Source: Cellvibrionaceae bacterium
Lineage (GTDB): Bacteria; Pseudomonadota; Gammaproteobacteria; Pseudomonadales; Cellvibrionaceae
Direction: 5' to 3'
Length of the DNA stretch: 64,000 nucleotides
Assembly: GCA_021151695.1 (NCBI GenBank)
Contig: JAGKWU010000010.1
Location: 248,001 to 312,000 of the forward strand
The notes under the pieces are model-generated. The model was given only the letters and a program-made list of their open reading frames with translations, was not told the DNA's origin and made no database searches. Both the position numbers and the translations under genes were made by a program. The stretch's first letter is position 1. The number at the start of each line of letters is the position of its first letter. Positions 18,662 to 27,532 of the stretch are shown here, in pieces.

Positions 18662-19222
18662 CTACGGCGCCTTTTGGTTCAGGACAAGTGCAAGCTGGGC
18701 CATTTTAACCATGGCATTTGCAGAGAGAGTCGCGCCTGAAATACTGTCCACTTTATTGGCGAGTTTTCCGTCTTTCAACGAATTGTTTTTGAAGCGAGCG
18801 AGAAAAGCGGGCAAATGGATTTCCATTCCACGTGTTTCGCGATAGATGAGCACCTGGGCGCGCGCTATGTAATTGTCGGTGACAATGAAGCCGGCCGTGA
18901 TGGGATATTCTTTGCCAATTTCATCGAGAATCCACACGCTGGTGTTGCCTTTGCGCCAATAGGAAATTCGCGCTTGCGGGTAGGGGTGGCCCAGAATTTT
19001 GCTGATCTCTTCCTGCGTGGCTTTATCAAGCCAAATGACAGAGGGTTTTACCTCTTCTGCAAAGGCATCCTTGAGAAAATTTTCCGGTGTCTCGTAAACA
19101 GTATCTGCATAGCTCTGTTGGCCAAGGCAGGCAAGCAACAGCGCTATGCAGAACAGCCGGGCTGGCTTAGAAAGCCAAGCCAAGCCCGAGGTTGAGGCGA
19201 TTGCGCGCAGATTCTTGATCAA
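18662..19222 (-). CDS. Periplasmic FMN-binding domain protein
   Basis: A 186-residue protein with an N-terminal signal sequence or anchor (hydrophobic FCIALLLACLG near residues 24-34). The C-terminal part is an FMN-binding domain like that of RnfG/NqrC, with the covalent flavin motif DSISGATLSA near residues 158-167. Proteins of this type carry FMN on a threonine and pass single electrons in the periplasm. Its start overlaps the end of the porin gene by 56 bases, showing tight coupling in the operon. The partners suggest a short electron-transfer chain. Confidence 0.85.
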   Translation of the reverse strand: MIKNLRAIASTSGLAWLSKPARLFCIALLLACLGQQSYADTVYETPENFLKDAFAEEVKPSVIWLDKATQEEISKILGHPYPQARISYWRKGNTSVWILDEIGKEYPITAGFIVTDNYIARAQVLIYRETRGMEIHLPAFLARFKNNSLKDGKLANKVDSISGATLSANAMVKMAQLALVLNQKAP

Positions 19223-20450
19223 AATCCTGATAATCCAGTTTGATCACTACTTTCGGATGGAGGTTGAACGAGAAGCCCAAGGTAGTGACGTGTTCAGTTT
19301 CAGCCTCGTTAGCGCCCAGTCCCAGTGGAATTGGTTCGTAAGCAGAGGCGGTGTTGAACCCCTCGTAGCGAACAAAGGGTGATAAGGCGTAGCCGTCATT
19401 TTGCCAGAGTTTATAGGCAGCTTGCGCGTACCAGCCAAAGAATTCTTTGGGGATGGGGGTCGACAGGCCGACAAATGCCAAATTCAATTGCTGGGTATTG
19501 CTGAAGGTGCCTTTGGCGTAGAGGGCAGACAAATCCCAATTTGCAGGTGTCCAGCGTGTGTGCAAATCCCAGAGCGTCATGCGGGCATCATGGGCAACAG
19601 CCAGATCAGGATTGTCCTGCGACACTTTGCTGGTGAATACCGAGCCTCCGATCAGGAAGCCGGGCAGGCCGCGATAGTTCAGGGCGCCATAGGTGCCCAG
19701 GTCGCTGGCATGGGCCAGTTGGAGTTCCTGGTGGATACTGCCCAAGGGCGATTCGCGACCTTCGTCCGAGGTAGCGTCCCAGCCGCTCAGGTCTACAGTA
19801 GTGGTGACGCCAACATCCCACGCGAGCCCGCTTTCAGTGGTACCAAAGAGTGCGGCACCGCCTTCGCGCCAGGTGCTTGGGATAATGGCAGTTTCAACAA
19901 AGTTGCGCTCTACACCGTAGTAATTGGTGGGTTCGTGGCTTTCGTTCAACAACCCTGCCGGAATCAAAAACAAACCGGCTTTCAGGTGTGTGTTGTCAGT
20001 GAGCTGGTGATCTATATAAAACTGCTCGACTTCTACCTCACCAGAATCGTCAGCCGATGCAATTGCGTGCTCAACTTCAAACTCTGATACGAAGCGCGTT
20101 CTGCTATCAAATTTATAACCAATGCCAAATACCGCGCGGCGAAGATCCATTTGTGTCTGGCTTTTGTCGTCGGTTGGGCGATTGTAATTAATTTCTCCAT
20201 AGCCCCACAGCGTCGCTCCGGTTGCTTGCGATTCAGTGCCCTTGGTAGTGGCAGCAGTTTGCGCCGGCGCAGTTTCCTGTTGTGTGGCTATAGCTTCGGT
20301 CTGCTGGTGCAGGCCTTTAACCTCTGCTTTGAGGGCTTCAAGCTCGGCGCTCAGCTTGTCGATTTTGGCTTGTAACGCGGCTTCGTCTGCCTGGGCCGGT
20401 GTGGCACAGAGGGCGCCAATCACCAGCGCGAGGGGGGCGAGTTTTTTCAT
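19167..20450 (-). CDS. Outer-membrane porin-like beta-barrel
   Basis: A 427-residue outer-membrane protein. The frame is open further upstream, but the ATG at 20450 (MKKLAPLALVIGALCATPAQA) gives a clean signal peptide and avoids overlap with the peroxidase gene. After the signal comes a coiled coil (about 22-50, heptads of Leu/Ile: LQAKIDKLSAELEALKAEV), a Gln/Ala/Thr-rich linker, then a barrel of alternating strands ending in phenylalanine (LNLGLGLAF), the classic porin C-terminus. The coiled coil and barrel resemble OprO/OprP-type porins. The substrate is unknown. It is the second gene of the redox operon. Confidence 0.85.
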   Translation of the reverse strand: MKKLAPLALVIGALCATPAQADEAALQAKIDKLSAELEALKAEVKGLHQQTEAIATQQETAPAQTAATTKGTESQATGATLWGYGEINYNRPTDDKSQTQMDLRRAVFGIGYKFDSRTRFVSEFEVEHAIASADDSGEVEVEQFYIDHQLTDNTHLKAGLFLIPAGLLNESHEPTNYYGVERNFVETAIIPSTWREGGAALFGTTESGLAWDVGVTTTVDLSGWDATSDEGRESPLGSIHQELQLAHASDLGTYGALNYRGLPGFLIGGSVFTSKVSQDNPDLAVAHDARMTLWDLHTRWTPANWDLSALYAKGTFSNTQQLNLAFVGLSTPIPKEFFGWYAQAAYKLWQNDGYALSPFVRYEGFNTASAYEPIPLGLGANEAETEHVTTLGFSFNLHPKVVIKLDYQDFDQESARNRLNLGLGLAF

Positions 20451-20463
20451 GCTGTTCATCCAG

Positions 20464-21669
20464 TTATTCCGGCTTGTAGCCATCGGTTAATGTATTCAGG
20501 AAGGCCACAACTGCATCTATTTCATCGCTGTTCAACGCTGGCTGGTCACCAAGCTGGCGATTGTAGGGGACTTCCGTGGTATTCACGTTGTTGCGGTATT
20601 GCTTAGGCAAATCGTTAAATTTTTCGATGCCGTTCGGCCCGCTGGGATACCACTCATCGGGATTGGTATCGCGACGCACGTAAAAGCTCACCACCTCGCG
20701 CAGGGTTTTGAATTTCCCGTTGTGGAAGTAGGGCGCGGTGATGGCGACGTTGCGCAAGCTGGGGACTTTGAAGGCGCCGCATAGATCCGGGTGGTCTGTT
20801 GCCAGGTCGGTACGGTCGGGGCCGCAGAGGCCCAGGTCAACGTAGGCTGGATCAGCGGTGGCAGGTATATCAAAGTTGCGCGGCACCCCGAGGTTGTCGT
20901 AGGTGAAGTCGGTAAACAATGGCGGTGTTGAATCTGTCCGCGTGCTGGGATGACAGCCGGCACAGTTGCCTTTCTGGGGATTATTAAACAAAGCGTAGCC
21001 ACGCAGTTCCTGATCGCTCAGGCTGGTTTTGCCGGCGAGGAAATAATCGAATTTGCTATCGAAGGTGTGAAATGCGGGATCTTCCATTTCAAACTTGGCA
21101 ATAGCTTGAGCGGCAGCAGCGAAGGCGTCTTGGGGGCGCTCGGTAATGTCGGCACCGTAGATGCGGCGGAATTCAGAGATGTAAGCCGCGCGCGCCAGTT
21201 TCTCCACCATTTTTTCTTTGGTGTCGTTGGCCATTTCATGGGGCGCCAGGAAGGGGCGTTCAGCCTGAATCGCGAAAGTATTCGCGCGACCGTCACGATC
21301 AAAGCCACCAGTGGGCGTGCCTTCTTTGTCGAAGAAAAAGGACGGGTTGAACTGTAGATAGTTTAACGACGGCGAATTGCGGAATCCCTGGGTCTTCATG
21401 GCAATACCGCCCAGCGGAACTGCAACATCGTCATTGCCGGCATGAGCGCGGGAGGCTACGTGGCAGGTGGCGCAAGATTGCAGGCCAGATGCCGAAAGGC
21501 TCTCATCAAAGAAAATTTGTTTGCCGAGCGCTGCAGTATCCGAGAGTTGCACGGGCGATGGGTTGCCCGGTGTTTGCGGCGGTGTTGTTGAGGTGCCGCC
21601 ACCACCGCCACAGGCTGTTAAAACGGTGGTAAGCGCGAACAGGGCTGGCAAGAATGCTTTGTTATACAT
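20464..21669 (-). CDS. Di-heme cytochrome c peroxidase/MauG-like lipoprotein
   Basis: A 401-residue secreted protein with a lipobox (TVLTACGGGG) predicting attachment to a membrane, then a Gly/Pro/Thr-rich linker. Two c-type heme sites are visible: CATCH near residue 64 and CAGCH near 240. The domain ends with the family-typical RNVAITAPYFHNGKFKTL and DEIDAVVAFLNTLT. Family members reduce hydrogen peroxide or carry out oxidative modification (MauG). It is the first gene of a four-gene operon with the porin, FMN-binding protein and membrane cytochrome, a setting not typical of plain peroxide detoxification. Confidence 0.9.
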   Translation of the reverse strand: MYNKAFLPALFALTTVLTACGGGGGTSTTPPQTPGNPSPVQLSDTAALGKQIFFDESLSASGLQSCATCHVASRAHAGNDDVAVPLGGIAMKTQGFRNSPSLNYLQFNPSFFFDKEGTPTGGFDRDGRANTFAIQAERPFLAPHEMANDTKEKMVEKLARAAYISEFRRIYGADITERPQDAFAAAAQAIAKFEMEDPAFHTFDSKFDYFLAGKTSLSDQELRGYALFNNPQKGNCAGCHPSTRTDSTPPLFTDFTYDNLGVPRNFDIPATADPAYVDLGLCGPDRTDLATDHPDLCGAFKVPSLRNVAITAPYFHNGKFKTLREVVSFYVRRDTNPDEWYPSGPNGIEKFNDLPKQYRNNVNTTEVPYNRQLGDQPALNSDEIDAVVAFLNTLTDGYKPE

Positions 21670-21775
21670 GGCTGGACGTTATACAGGGAAGAAGTGGCGC
21701 GAATGATAGGCGTTATCAATTGCGCTGTCAAAATGACACTAAAACCCTGTGAGGAGCACCCGCTTTCAGTTTCCG

Positions 21776-23260
21776 TTAATGCTTGTCTTCCAGTAGTGCT
21801 GTTGCCGCGGCAGCCAACAGCATAAATACCCCGCCCGTTGCCAGCGCATAAATGCTTTGCCCATCAAACACGTGATGTACGACCAGCGCCAGCACACTCG
21901 CGGCCAGTATTTGGGGAATCACAATAAAAAAATTAAAGATGCCGGCGTACACGCCCATTTTGTTGGCAGGCAGGGAGCTGGCGAGTATGGCGTAGGGCAG
22001 TGAGAGTATGGAAGCCCAGGCAAAACCCACGGCGACCATAGGTGCCAGCAACCAATTGGGATCGCGAATCCAGACAAATGAGACTAACCCGAGCGCACCC
22101 AGGCTGAGGCAAATCATGTGGGTAATTTTGCGATTGCTGACGCGAATCATCAGCGGAATAAAAATGGCGGCCACCGCTGCAAAACCATTGTAGGCGGCGA
22201 AGAGTACGCCCACCCAGTCAGCGCCTTTGTTATAGAGCGCCGAAGTGGTGTCATGGGTATGAAAGTGATGGGAGGTCACTGCTGCGGTGCCGTAAATCCA
22301 CATGGAAAACAGTGCAAACCAGGAGAGAAATTGCACCAGCGCCAATTGCTTCATGGTTTTGGGCATGTTCAATAAATCCTGGGTGACCTGGTAAAAACCA
22401 TTACTCACCTGGCCGCGGCGACGCATACGCTCGGCCATTAATTGCAGGCCACCCAGAGTGGCGATTCCCAGTGCGAGTATGTAGAGCTGTTGCGCCAGTT
22501 GCGCGGCGAAAATGGCGGTGCTGGCGAGCAATCCACCCGCCAGGCAAACAAGACCTGGTTTTAGCAGCGCGCGATCAGTTGCGGGGCTGTTATGTTCGGG
22601 CAGAAGTTCGCTACAGCTAAAGGCTGCAAGTTGCGCGGGAGGATATTCGCGTGTGCTCAGGCTGGCCCAGAGCACAGTCGCGAGCAGCATGCCGCCGCCG
22701 ATATAAAACGCGTAGACCACTGAGGGTGGCACCACTCCTTCAGGCGCAGTATTGCTGACATGAAACCAATTGCTCAGTATCCAGGGAAGGGCGGATGCGA
22801 TAACGGCGCTGACACCGATAAAAAAACTTTGCATGGCAAAACCGGTGGAGCGCTGTTTATTGGGCAGCATGTCACTGACCAATGCCAGGGCTGGCCCAAG
22901 GGCGATATTGAACGAGGCATCCATAATCCAGAGCATACCGGCAGCCACCCACAGGGTTGGCGAATTGGGCATGACCATCAGGGCAAGGCTTGCGCATATG
23001 GCGCCGAGCAACAAAAAAGGGCGACGCCGGCCAAAGCGGTTCCAGGTTTTATCGCTCATGTATCCGATGACAGGTTGCACCAGCAGGCCGGTAATAGGGG
23101 CAGCTACCCAGAGGATGGGAATGCGATCCAGATCGGCGCCAAGTATTTGGAAGATGCGGCTGACGTTGGCGTTTTGTAACGCAAAGCCAAATTGAATACC
23201 GATAAAGCCAAAGCAGAGATTCCAGATTTGCCAGAACGTCAGTTGCGGTTTGTGATCCAT
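21776..23260 (-). CDS. SLC45-family (GPH-like) disaccharide transporter
   Basis: Inner-membrane major facilitator of 494 residues with about twelve helices. FWQIWNLCFGFIGIQFGFALQNANVSRIF at the N-terminus and GYMSDKTWNRFGRRRPF after the second helix place it in the SLC45 sucrose/maltose group found in polysaccharide-utilising proteobacteria. The likely role is uptake of maltose-like or other glucose disaccharides from the periplasm with protons. It lies at the left border of the alpha-glucan locus (receptor, GH97, GH87), which supports an alpha-glucoside substrate. The GAAAACGTTTTC operator was not seen in its upstream region. Confidence 0.87.
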   Translation of the reverse strand: MDHKPQLTFWQIWNLCFGFIGIQFGFALQNANVSRIFQILGADLDRIPILWVAAPITGLLVQPVIGYMSDKTWNRFGRRRPFLLLGAICASLALMVMPNSPTLWVAAGMLWIMDASFNIALGPALALVSDMLPNKQRSTGFAMQSFFIGVSAVIASALPWILSNWFHVSNTAPEGVVPPSVVYAFYIGGGMLLATVLWASLSTREYPPAQLAAFSCSELLPEHNSPATDRALLKPGLVCLAGGLLASTAIFAAQLAQQLYILALGIATLGGLQLMAERMRRRGQVSNGFYQVTQDLLNMPKTMKQLALVQFLSWFALFSMWIYGTAAVTSHHFHTHDTTSALYNKGADWVGVLFAAYNGFAAVAAIFIPLMIRVSNRKITHMICLSLGALGLVSFVWIRDPNWLLAPMVAVGFAWASILSLPYAILASSLPANKMGVYAGIFNFFIVIPQILAASVLALVVHHVFDGQSIYALATGGVFMLLAAAATALLEDKH

Positions 23261-23351
23261 AGCGAAGTGTCACGGGGCCAAAACAGGCGTCACCATACAC
23301 CAGGATATCCACCGACTGAAACAGCCTGCGGCGAGTGTGTCATTTTTACCC

Positions 23352-23380
23352 GCAAGCCCGTGCAGGGAGCGCAGGCTTGC
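23352..23380. repeat. Hairpin between two minus-strand genes
   Basis: CGCAAGCC and GGCTTGCG pair around a 13-base loop just downstream of the small secreted protein gene. No clear T run follows on the minus strand, so it is a possible but weak terminator. Confidence 0.5.
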
Positions 23381-23399
23381 GGTTGTGATTGGCTACCGA

Positions 23400-23852
23400 T
23401 TATTTGCAGTAGACATCAAACCCGGCTGAGTTGGCACCTGAGCCGCGATACACCATGTTGTAACCACAGCTGCCGCAGAAGGCGTTGATCGCATCATAGG
23501 GAATTGGCGGTTGGCCGTTACCCACGGTTACCGAACCCCAGTAGGCACCGGAGCGCGTGCATTGCGCAGCCTCTACATAGTAAAACGACGGGCTGTCACA
23601 AGTGCCTGTGTATTGATAAGGCGAATTGGTTGACAGTGAGCAGCTTGGATTTTGGCCAAATTTTTGTGCGCGACTGGCGATGATACTGCTGCCATTTTTG
23701 CACGCAGAATATACATAAGGGCCAGTGGGGGTTGAGGTGGTTGACGTCGTTTCCCAACTGCAGGATACAGGTACATTGGTCGCATGCGCGTTAAATGCAA
23801 AACCAGTCAGCGCACAAAATACCAATCCTGAAACCATAGATATCAACTTCAT
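23400..23852 (-). CDS. Small secreted cysteine-rich protein
   Basis: A 150-residue protein; the ATG at 23852 follows an AGGAG site and begins a clear signal peptide (MKLISMVSGLVFCALTGFAF..., cleavage near HAT). The mature part has eight cysteines, enough for four disulfides, in a Ser/Thr/Tyr-rich context (SCSWETT, PSCSLS, GTCDSPSFYY, FCGSCGYNMVYRG, FDVYCK). No known domain was recognised. It lies between the SLC45 transporter and the operator-rich region before the TonB-dependent receptor, divergent from the receptor. It may share its control region and be part of the glucan locus; function unknown. Confidence 0.75.
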   Translation of the reverse strand: MKLISMVSGLVFCALTGFAFNAHATNVPVSCSWETTSTTSTPTGPYVYSACKNGSSIIASRAQKFGQNPSCSLSTNSPYQYTGTCDSPSFYYVEAAQCTRSGAYWGSVTVGNGQPPIPYDAINAFCGSCGYNMVYRGSGANSAGFDVYCK

Positions 23853-24103
23853 TGTAATCTCCTGATAAATGTCAATTATGATTATTTTTAAGTAGCTCCT
23901 GCCGCAAAAAAAATAGTTGGCGTCTGCTGATAATCCCTTCCAGCAATTTTGAATGCTGCTGCCAGGCAAACAGCCATTTCAAAACTACTCCCATCCCACC
24001 CACTAAAATCCTTTGGCGTTTTTGTAGTGAATGCAATTGGCTTTTTTAAAAGTGGGGCGATTCTAGTTTTTGTTTTTTATAAAAGTCCACAGCGGTTTTT
24101 GTT

Positions 24104-24299
24104 GAAAACGTTTTCCAAAATTAAATATTTTTTGGAAAACGTTTTCAGGATTTTTGACGTGGTGTGGGATCTGGTGGCGATGTGATGTGATACTGGTTTT
24201 CTATTTTCAGGGTTTGCCCATCTTGTTGATCTGGTTGGCATTTTTGGAAATCGTTTTCAAAAAACTGAAAACGATTTCATTTTTTCAGAAAACGATTTC
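24104..24299. promoter_or_regulatory. Five LacI-type operator-like palindromes before the receptor gene
   Basis: Five 12-base sites of form GAAA(A/T)CG(T/A)TTTC: 24104-24115 and 24135-24146 are perfect (GAAAACGTTTTC), 24247-24258, 24267-24278 and 24288-24299 have one variant base. The first two are 31 bases apart centre to centre; the last three are spaced 20-21 bases, that is two helical turns. The central CG in an A/T palindrome is typical of LacI-family operators. The whole 23.9-24.5 kb stretch between the divergent small secreted gene and the receptor is AT-rich and otherwise empty. The regulator at 38298 is the natural candidate binder (inference). Confidence 0.8.
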
Positions 24300-24540
24300 A
24301 TTTTTTCAGGGTTATAGACATGGCGCCAATTATGTTATTAGATCTGTCTGCTGCAGTTTTATAAGTCGGTGATAAAAATAAATAGCGGTACTAACGACTG
24401 CCAATTTTTCGATAACCACCCATTTATAAAAATCAGGCCAATAAAAAAGCAACTGACTCTGGCGCCACAATTGCCCACCATGAAAGCAAAGCGGCCCAGC
24501 TGTTGGAAATTAGTACAAAAGTGGTTAACAGGAGAACTCC

Positions 24541-27390
24541 ATGAGAACGACAAAGAATTTCAATAAAAAAATCCTGGCTAGCGCTATAGCCTCTTGCGCG
24601 CTGGTTGGTTTGGGTCAATATGTATATGCTCAAGATGCGCCCGTTGACGAAATAACAATCACAGGTGTGAGAGCAGCCTTGATATCCGCAATGGAAACAA
24701 AGCGGAATGCAACTGGTGTTGTAGAAGCCATTAACGCAGAGGATATTGGTAAGTTCCCTGACACCAATATGGCTGAATCATTACAGCGTGTTCCAGGTGT
24801 CTCTATTGACCGTGAGGGCGGTGAAGGTAAATTCGTAACCGTCCGTGGCTTTGGTGCTGATTTCAACATCACCACGTTGAACGGCCGTCAATTAACCTCT
24901 GAAGATACCAACCGCGCATTTGAGTTTGACACCTTGGGTGCAGACATGATCAGCGGCTTGGTTATTAATAAGAGTGGTTCCGCTCTTGTAGAGTCTGGTG
25001 GTATTGGCGCAACTATCGATATCAAAACCGCTCGTCCGCTTGAAGTGGGCGATAAAATCTCTGGCGGCCTGAAAATAGGCTACGAGACTCTGCAAGAGGA
25101 ATCTGCACCGGAAGGTTCGGTGTTGGTAAGCCACAAATTTGCGGATGACACAGTTGGCGTTCTCCTTGCCTATAACCATTTCGAACGCGATTCCACAGTA
25201 GATCGCGTTAACAACAACCATTGGACGCGTGTTCCTGTAAGTGCTTACGATCCTGGTGATTACAAGTCGAACAACAGTACAACTGGATATGTGTACCAAC
25301 CACAAAACCATTTTATTGAGGTGCAGCGCGATCGTCGCACTCGCGATAACGCAAATGTCGTGTTGCAGTTTGCGCCTACCGACAAGCTTACTATTACGGC
25401 GGATGCGCTCTATTCAAAATACGAACTCCTGCGCGATCAAAACATGTTGGTGAATTGGTTTGGTAGCCGCGCAGGTTGGCACGACCTCGTGACCGATAAA
25501 AACGGCACAATTACCCACTTTGTTGCGGATGATCATGATGTTCCGGGTGGCTTTTCCCAGGGTACTGAGTTTAATGCCATTCGAGAAAACCGTAAGTCTG
25601 ATACCCTGGAAACCGGGCTCAATGCAAAATATGACATCAGCGATAATTTTAGTGTGATTGCAGATGCTTATAGATCTGAATCTAACTATAAAGACCCTAA
25701 TGGTTTTGGTAACGCGCAAGTTACAATGGGCTATCGCAACCGTTTAACCTGGGATATGAACGGCAACGCTATTCCAGCCATTTCAGGTTTTGAAACTGGC
25801 ACTGGCACTGATGGCCGTCAGCCTGATGCTAATGGTGCGTTAACCATTCCTAACAAAGACTATCTTGATCCTTCCAACTTGCGTCCCGGGTTCACCAGTC
25901 GAAATGGTCGTGTAGTGGATGACACCATGACTCAGTTCAAGTTGGAAGGTGTCTTTGATTCGCATGAAGATAGCGGCCTCGTAAAATCAACCTTTGGTTT
26001 CTCATCCAAGTCGCGCGAAAAAGCGCGCGAGTCTTACACTACTGAACGTCCTCTAACGGATGCCGAGAAAGCAACAGTGAAGGCGAATCGCCCCGAAGCC
26101 TATGTAGACGGAAATCTGAACTGTATGTTCTGTGGTGGTGAGTTCTTTTGGACAAAAATCACTCCACCTAAAGTAACGGTTCTGGATGCAGGTTCAGACT
26201 TCCTGAGCGGCGTGAGCAAAACCGGGCCTATTCAAACCAAGTGGTTGCAATTTGACTTTGATGAGTTCCGTAAAGTCTATGAAGGGGCGGTAGGGCTTAA
26301 TTTCACCACGGCTAAACTGCCAAGTGATACGTTTGCAGTGACAGAAGATATCAATGCCCTGTATTCGCAATTAGAGTTTGCGGGTGATTTGTCCGGGCAC
26401 AAATATTATTTTGTTGCCGGTTTACGTTACGAGAAAACAGACCTTGATATTGACGGAAATCTTGCATCTCTTGTGTCTGTTGCTGCGCAAGGTGAGGTAT
26501 TGGCTAAAACATTATCTGCGGTTACGCCAAAGACACTTAAGTCTAGTTATGATGAGTTTTTGCCAAACGTAGATTTCAAATATAACTTTACGGATGATTT
26601 AATTGGTCGTGTAGATTACTCAAAAACAATCACTCGTCCGGCAATCGATAGCTTGCGTCCTAACCTGACATTTGGAGATCTCAAAACAGGTGGTCCTTAC
26701 CCTGTACAAGCGGGTAACCCGGACTTGAAACCACTTGAGTCCCAGAATATTGATCTTGCACTTGAATGGTATTACGCCAAGGGAAGTTATGCGTCTGCCG
26801 GTGTGTTCTACAAGCAAGTGGATAACTTTATTGTAAGTTCGACCAGTGGTCAGAAGATCAATGATGCCAGTGGCAAGCCAGCTGTTGATCCAACAACGGG
26901 TCAGGAGATTGTGTTCCAGGTTACCAAGCCTTCAAACGTTGAAACTGCAAAGGTTAATGGTTTTGAATTTGCTGTTCAGCATATGTTTGGTGAGTCAGGT
27001 TTCGGTGCTGTTGCGAACGGTACTATCGTGAATACCAACGCCGAATACGATATTAAAAAGTTTGATTCCGCCTTTGCGTTGACTGGTTTAAGTGACTCCT
27101 ACAACCTGGTTGGTTTCTATGAAACCGACAAGTACCAGGTGCGCTTGGCATACAACTGGAGAAGCGAGTTCCTACAGTCATTGCACGACAACGAACCTCA
27201 CTTTGTGAAGGCTTACGGTCAGTTTGATCTTAGCGCAAGCTATAACTTGACTCAAAATATCACGCTGACGTTTGACGGGATTAATATTACTGATGAGGCC
27301 TACCAGGTGCGCGGCCGTTACGCCAACCACTTCGAGCTGGCTGAAACCAGTGGTCCGCGTTATAGCCTGGGTGTTCGTGCATCCTTCTAA
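24541..27390 (+). CDS. TonB-dependent outer-membrane receptor
   Basis: A 949-residue active outer-membrane importer of the large Xanthomonas/Caulobacter-type group often devoted to glycans. A signal peptide ends near VYAQDA. The TonB-box-like region VDEITITGVRAAL is at residues 36-48. The plug (about 50-170) has EDIGKFPDTNMAESLQRVPGVSIDR and VRGFGADFN. The 22-strand barrel follows, with the late TonB-receptor region LNPDLKPLES-like (AGNPDLKPLESQNIDLALEWY) and a terminal aromatic residue (LGVRASF). The ATG follows AACAGGAG. Operators for a LacI-type regulator lie upstream. Together with GH97 and GH87 downstream it is the probable oligosaccharide importer. Confidence 0.93.
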   Translation: MRTTKNFNKKILASAIASCALVGLGQYVYAQDAPVDEITITGVRAALISAMETKRNATGVVEAINAEDIGKFPDTNMAESLQRVPGVSIDREGGEGKFVTVRGFGADFNITTLNGRQLTSEDTNRAFEFDTLGADMISGLVINKSGSALVESGGIGATIDIKTARPLEVGDKISGGLKIGYETLQEESAPEGSVLVSHKFADDTVGVLLAYNHFERDSTVDRVNNNHWTRVPVSAYDPGDYKSNNSTTGYVYQPQNHFIEVQRDRRTRDNANVVLQFAPTDKLTITADALYSKYELLRDQNMLVNWFGSRAGWHDLVTDKNGTITHFVADDHDVPGGFSQGTEFNAIRENRKSDTLETGLNAKYDISDNFSVIADAYRSESNYKDPNGFGNAQVTMGYRNRLTWDMNGNAIPAISGFETGTGTDGRQPDANGALTIPNKDYLDPSNLRPGFTSRNGRVVDDTMTQFKLEGVFDSHEDSGLVKSTFGFSSKSREKARESYTTERPLTDAEKATVKANRPEAYVDGNLNCMFCGGEFFWTKITPPKVTVLDAGSDFLSGVSKTGPIQTKWLQFDFDEFRKVYEGAVGLNFTTAKLPSDTFAVTEDINALYSQLEFAGDLSGHKYYFVAGLRYEKTDLDIDGNLASLVSVAAQGEVLAKTLSAVTPKTLKSSYDEFLPNVDFKYNFTDDLIGRVDYSKTITRPAIDSLRPNLTFGDLKTGGPYPVQAGNPDLKPLESQNIDLALEWYYAKGSYASAGVFYKQVDNFIVSSTSGQKINDASGKPAVDPTTGQEIVFQVTKPSNVETAKVNGFEFAVQHMFGESGFGAVANGTIVNTNAEYDIKKFDSAFALTGLSDSYNLVGFYETDKYQVRLAYNWRSEFLQSLHDNEPHFVKAYGQFDLSASYNLTQNITLTFDGINITDEAYQVRGRYANHFELAETSGPRYSLGVRASF

Positions 27391-27433
27391 GTTGTTATAA
27401 AGTTCGTTGTTAAAAATTTCGTTGTTAAAAAAA

Positions 27434-27453
27434 GGGGCCTTGAAAAAGGCCCC
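27434..27453 (+). terminator. Terminator after the receptor gene
   Basis: Stem GGGGCCTT/AAGGCCCC with a short A loop, preceded by A and followed by TGTTGTTG. It lies between the receptor and the halogenase gene, which may be reached by read-through or its own promoter. Confidence 0.75.
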
Positions 27454-27532
27454 TGTTGTTGTACAAAAATAAAAGCACGCACAAAAATAAAAGCTGTCGT
27501 TATGAAAGCTATTTTAAAGCGGAGATCAAATA

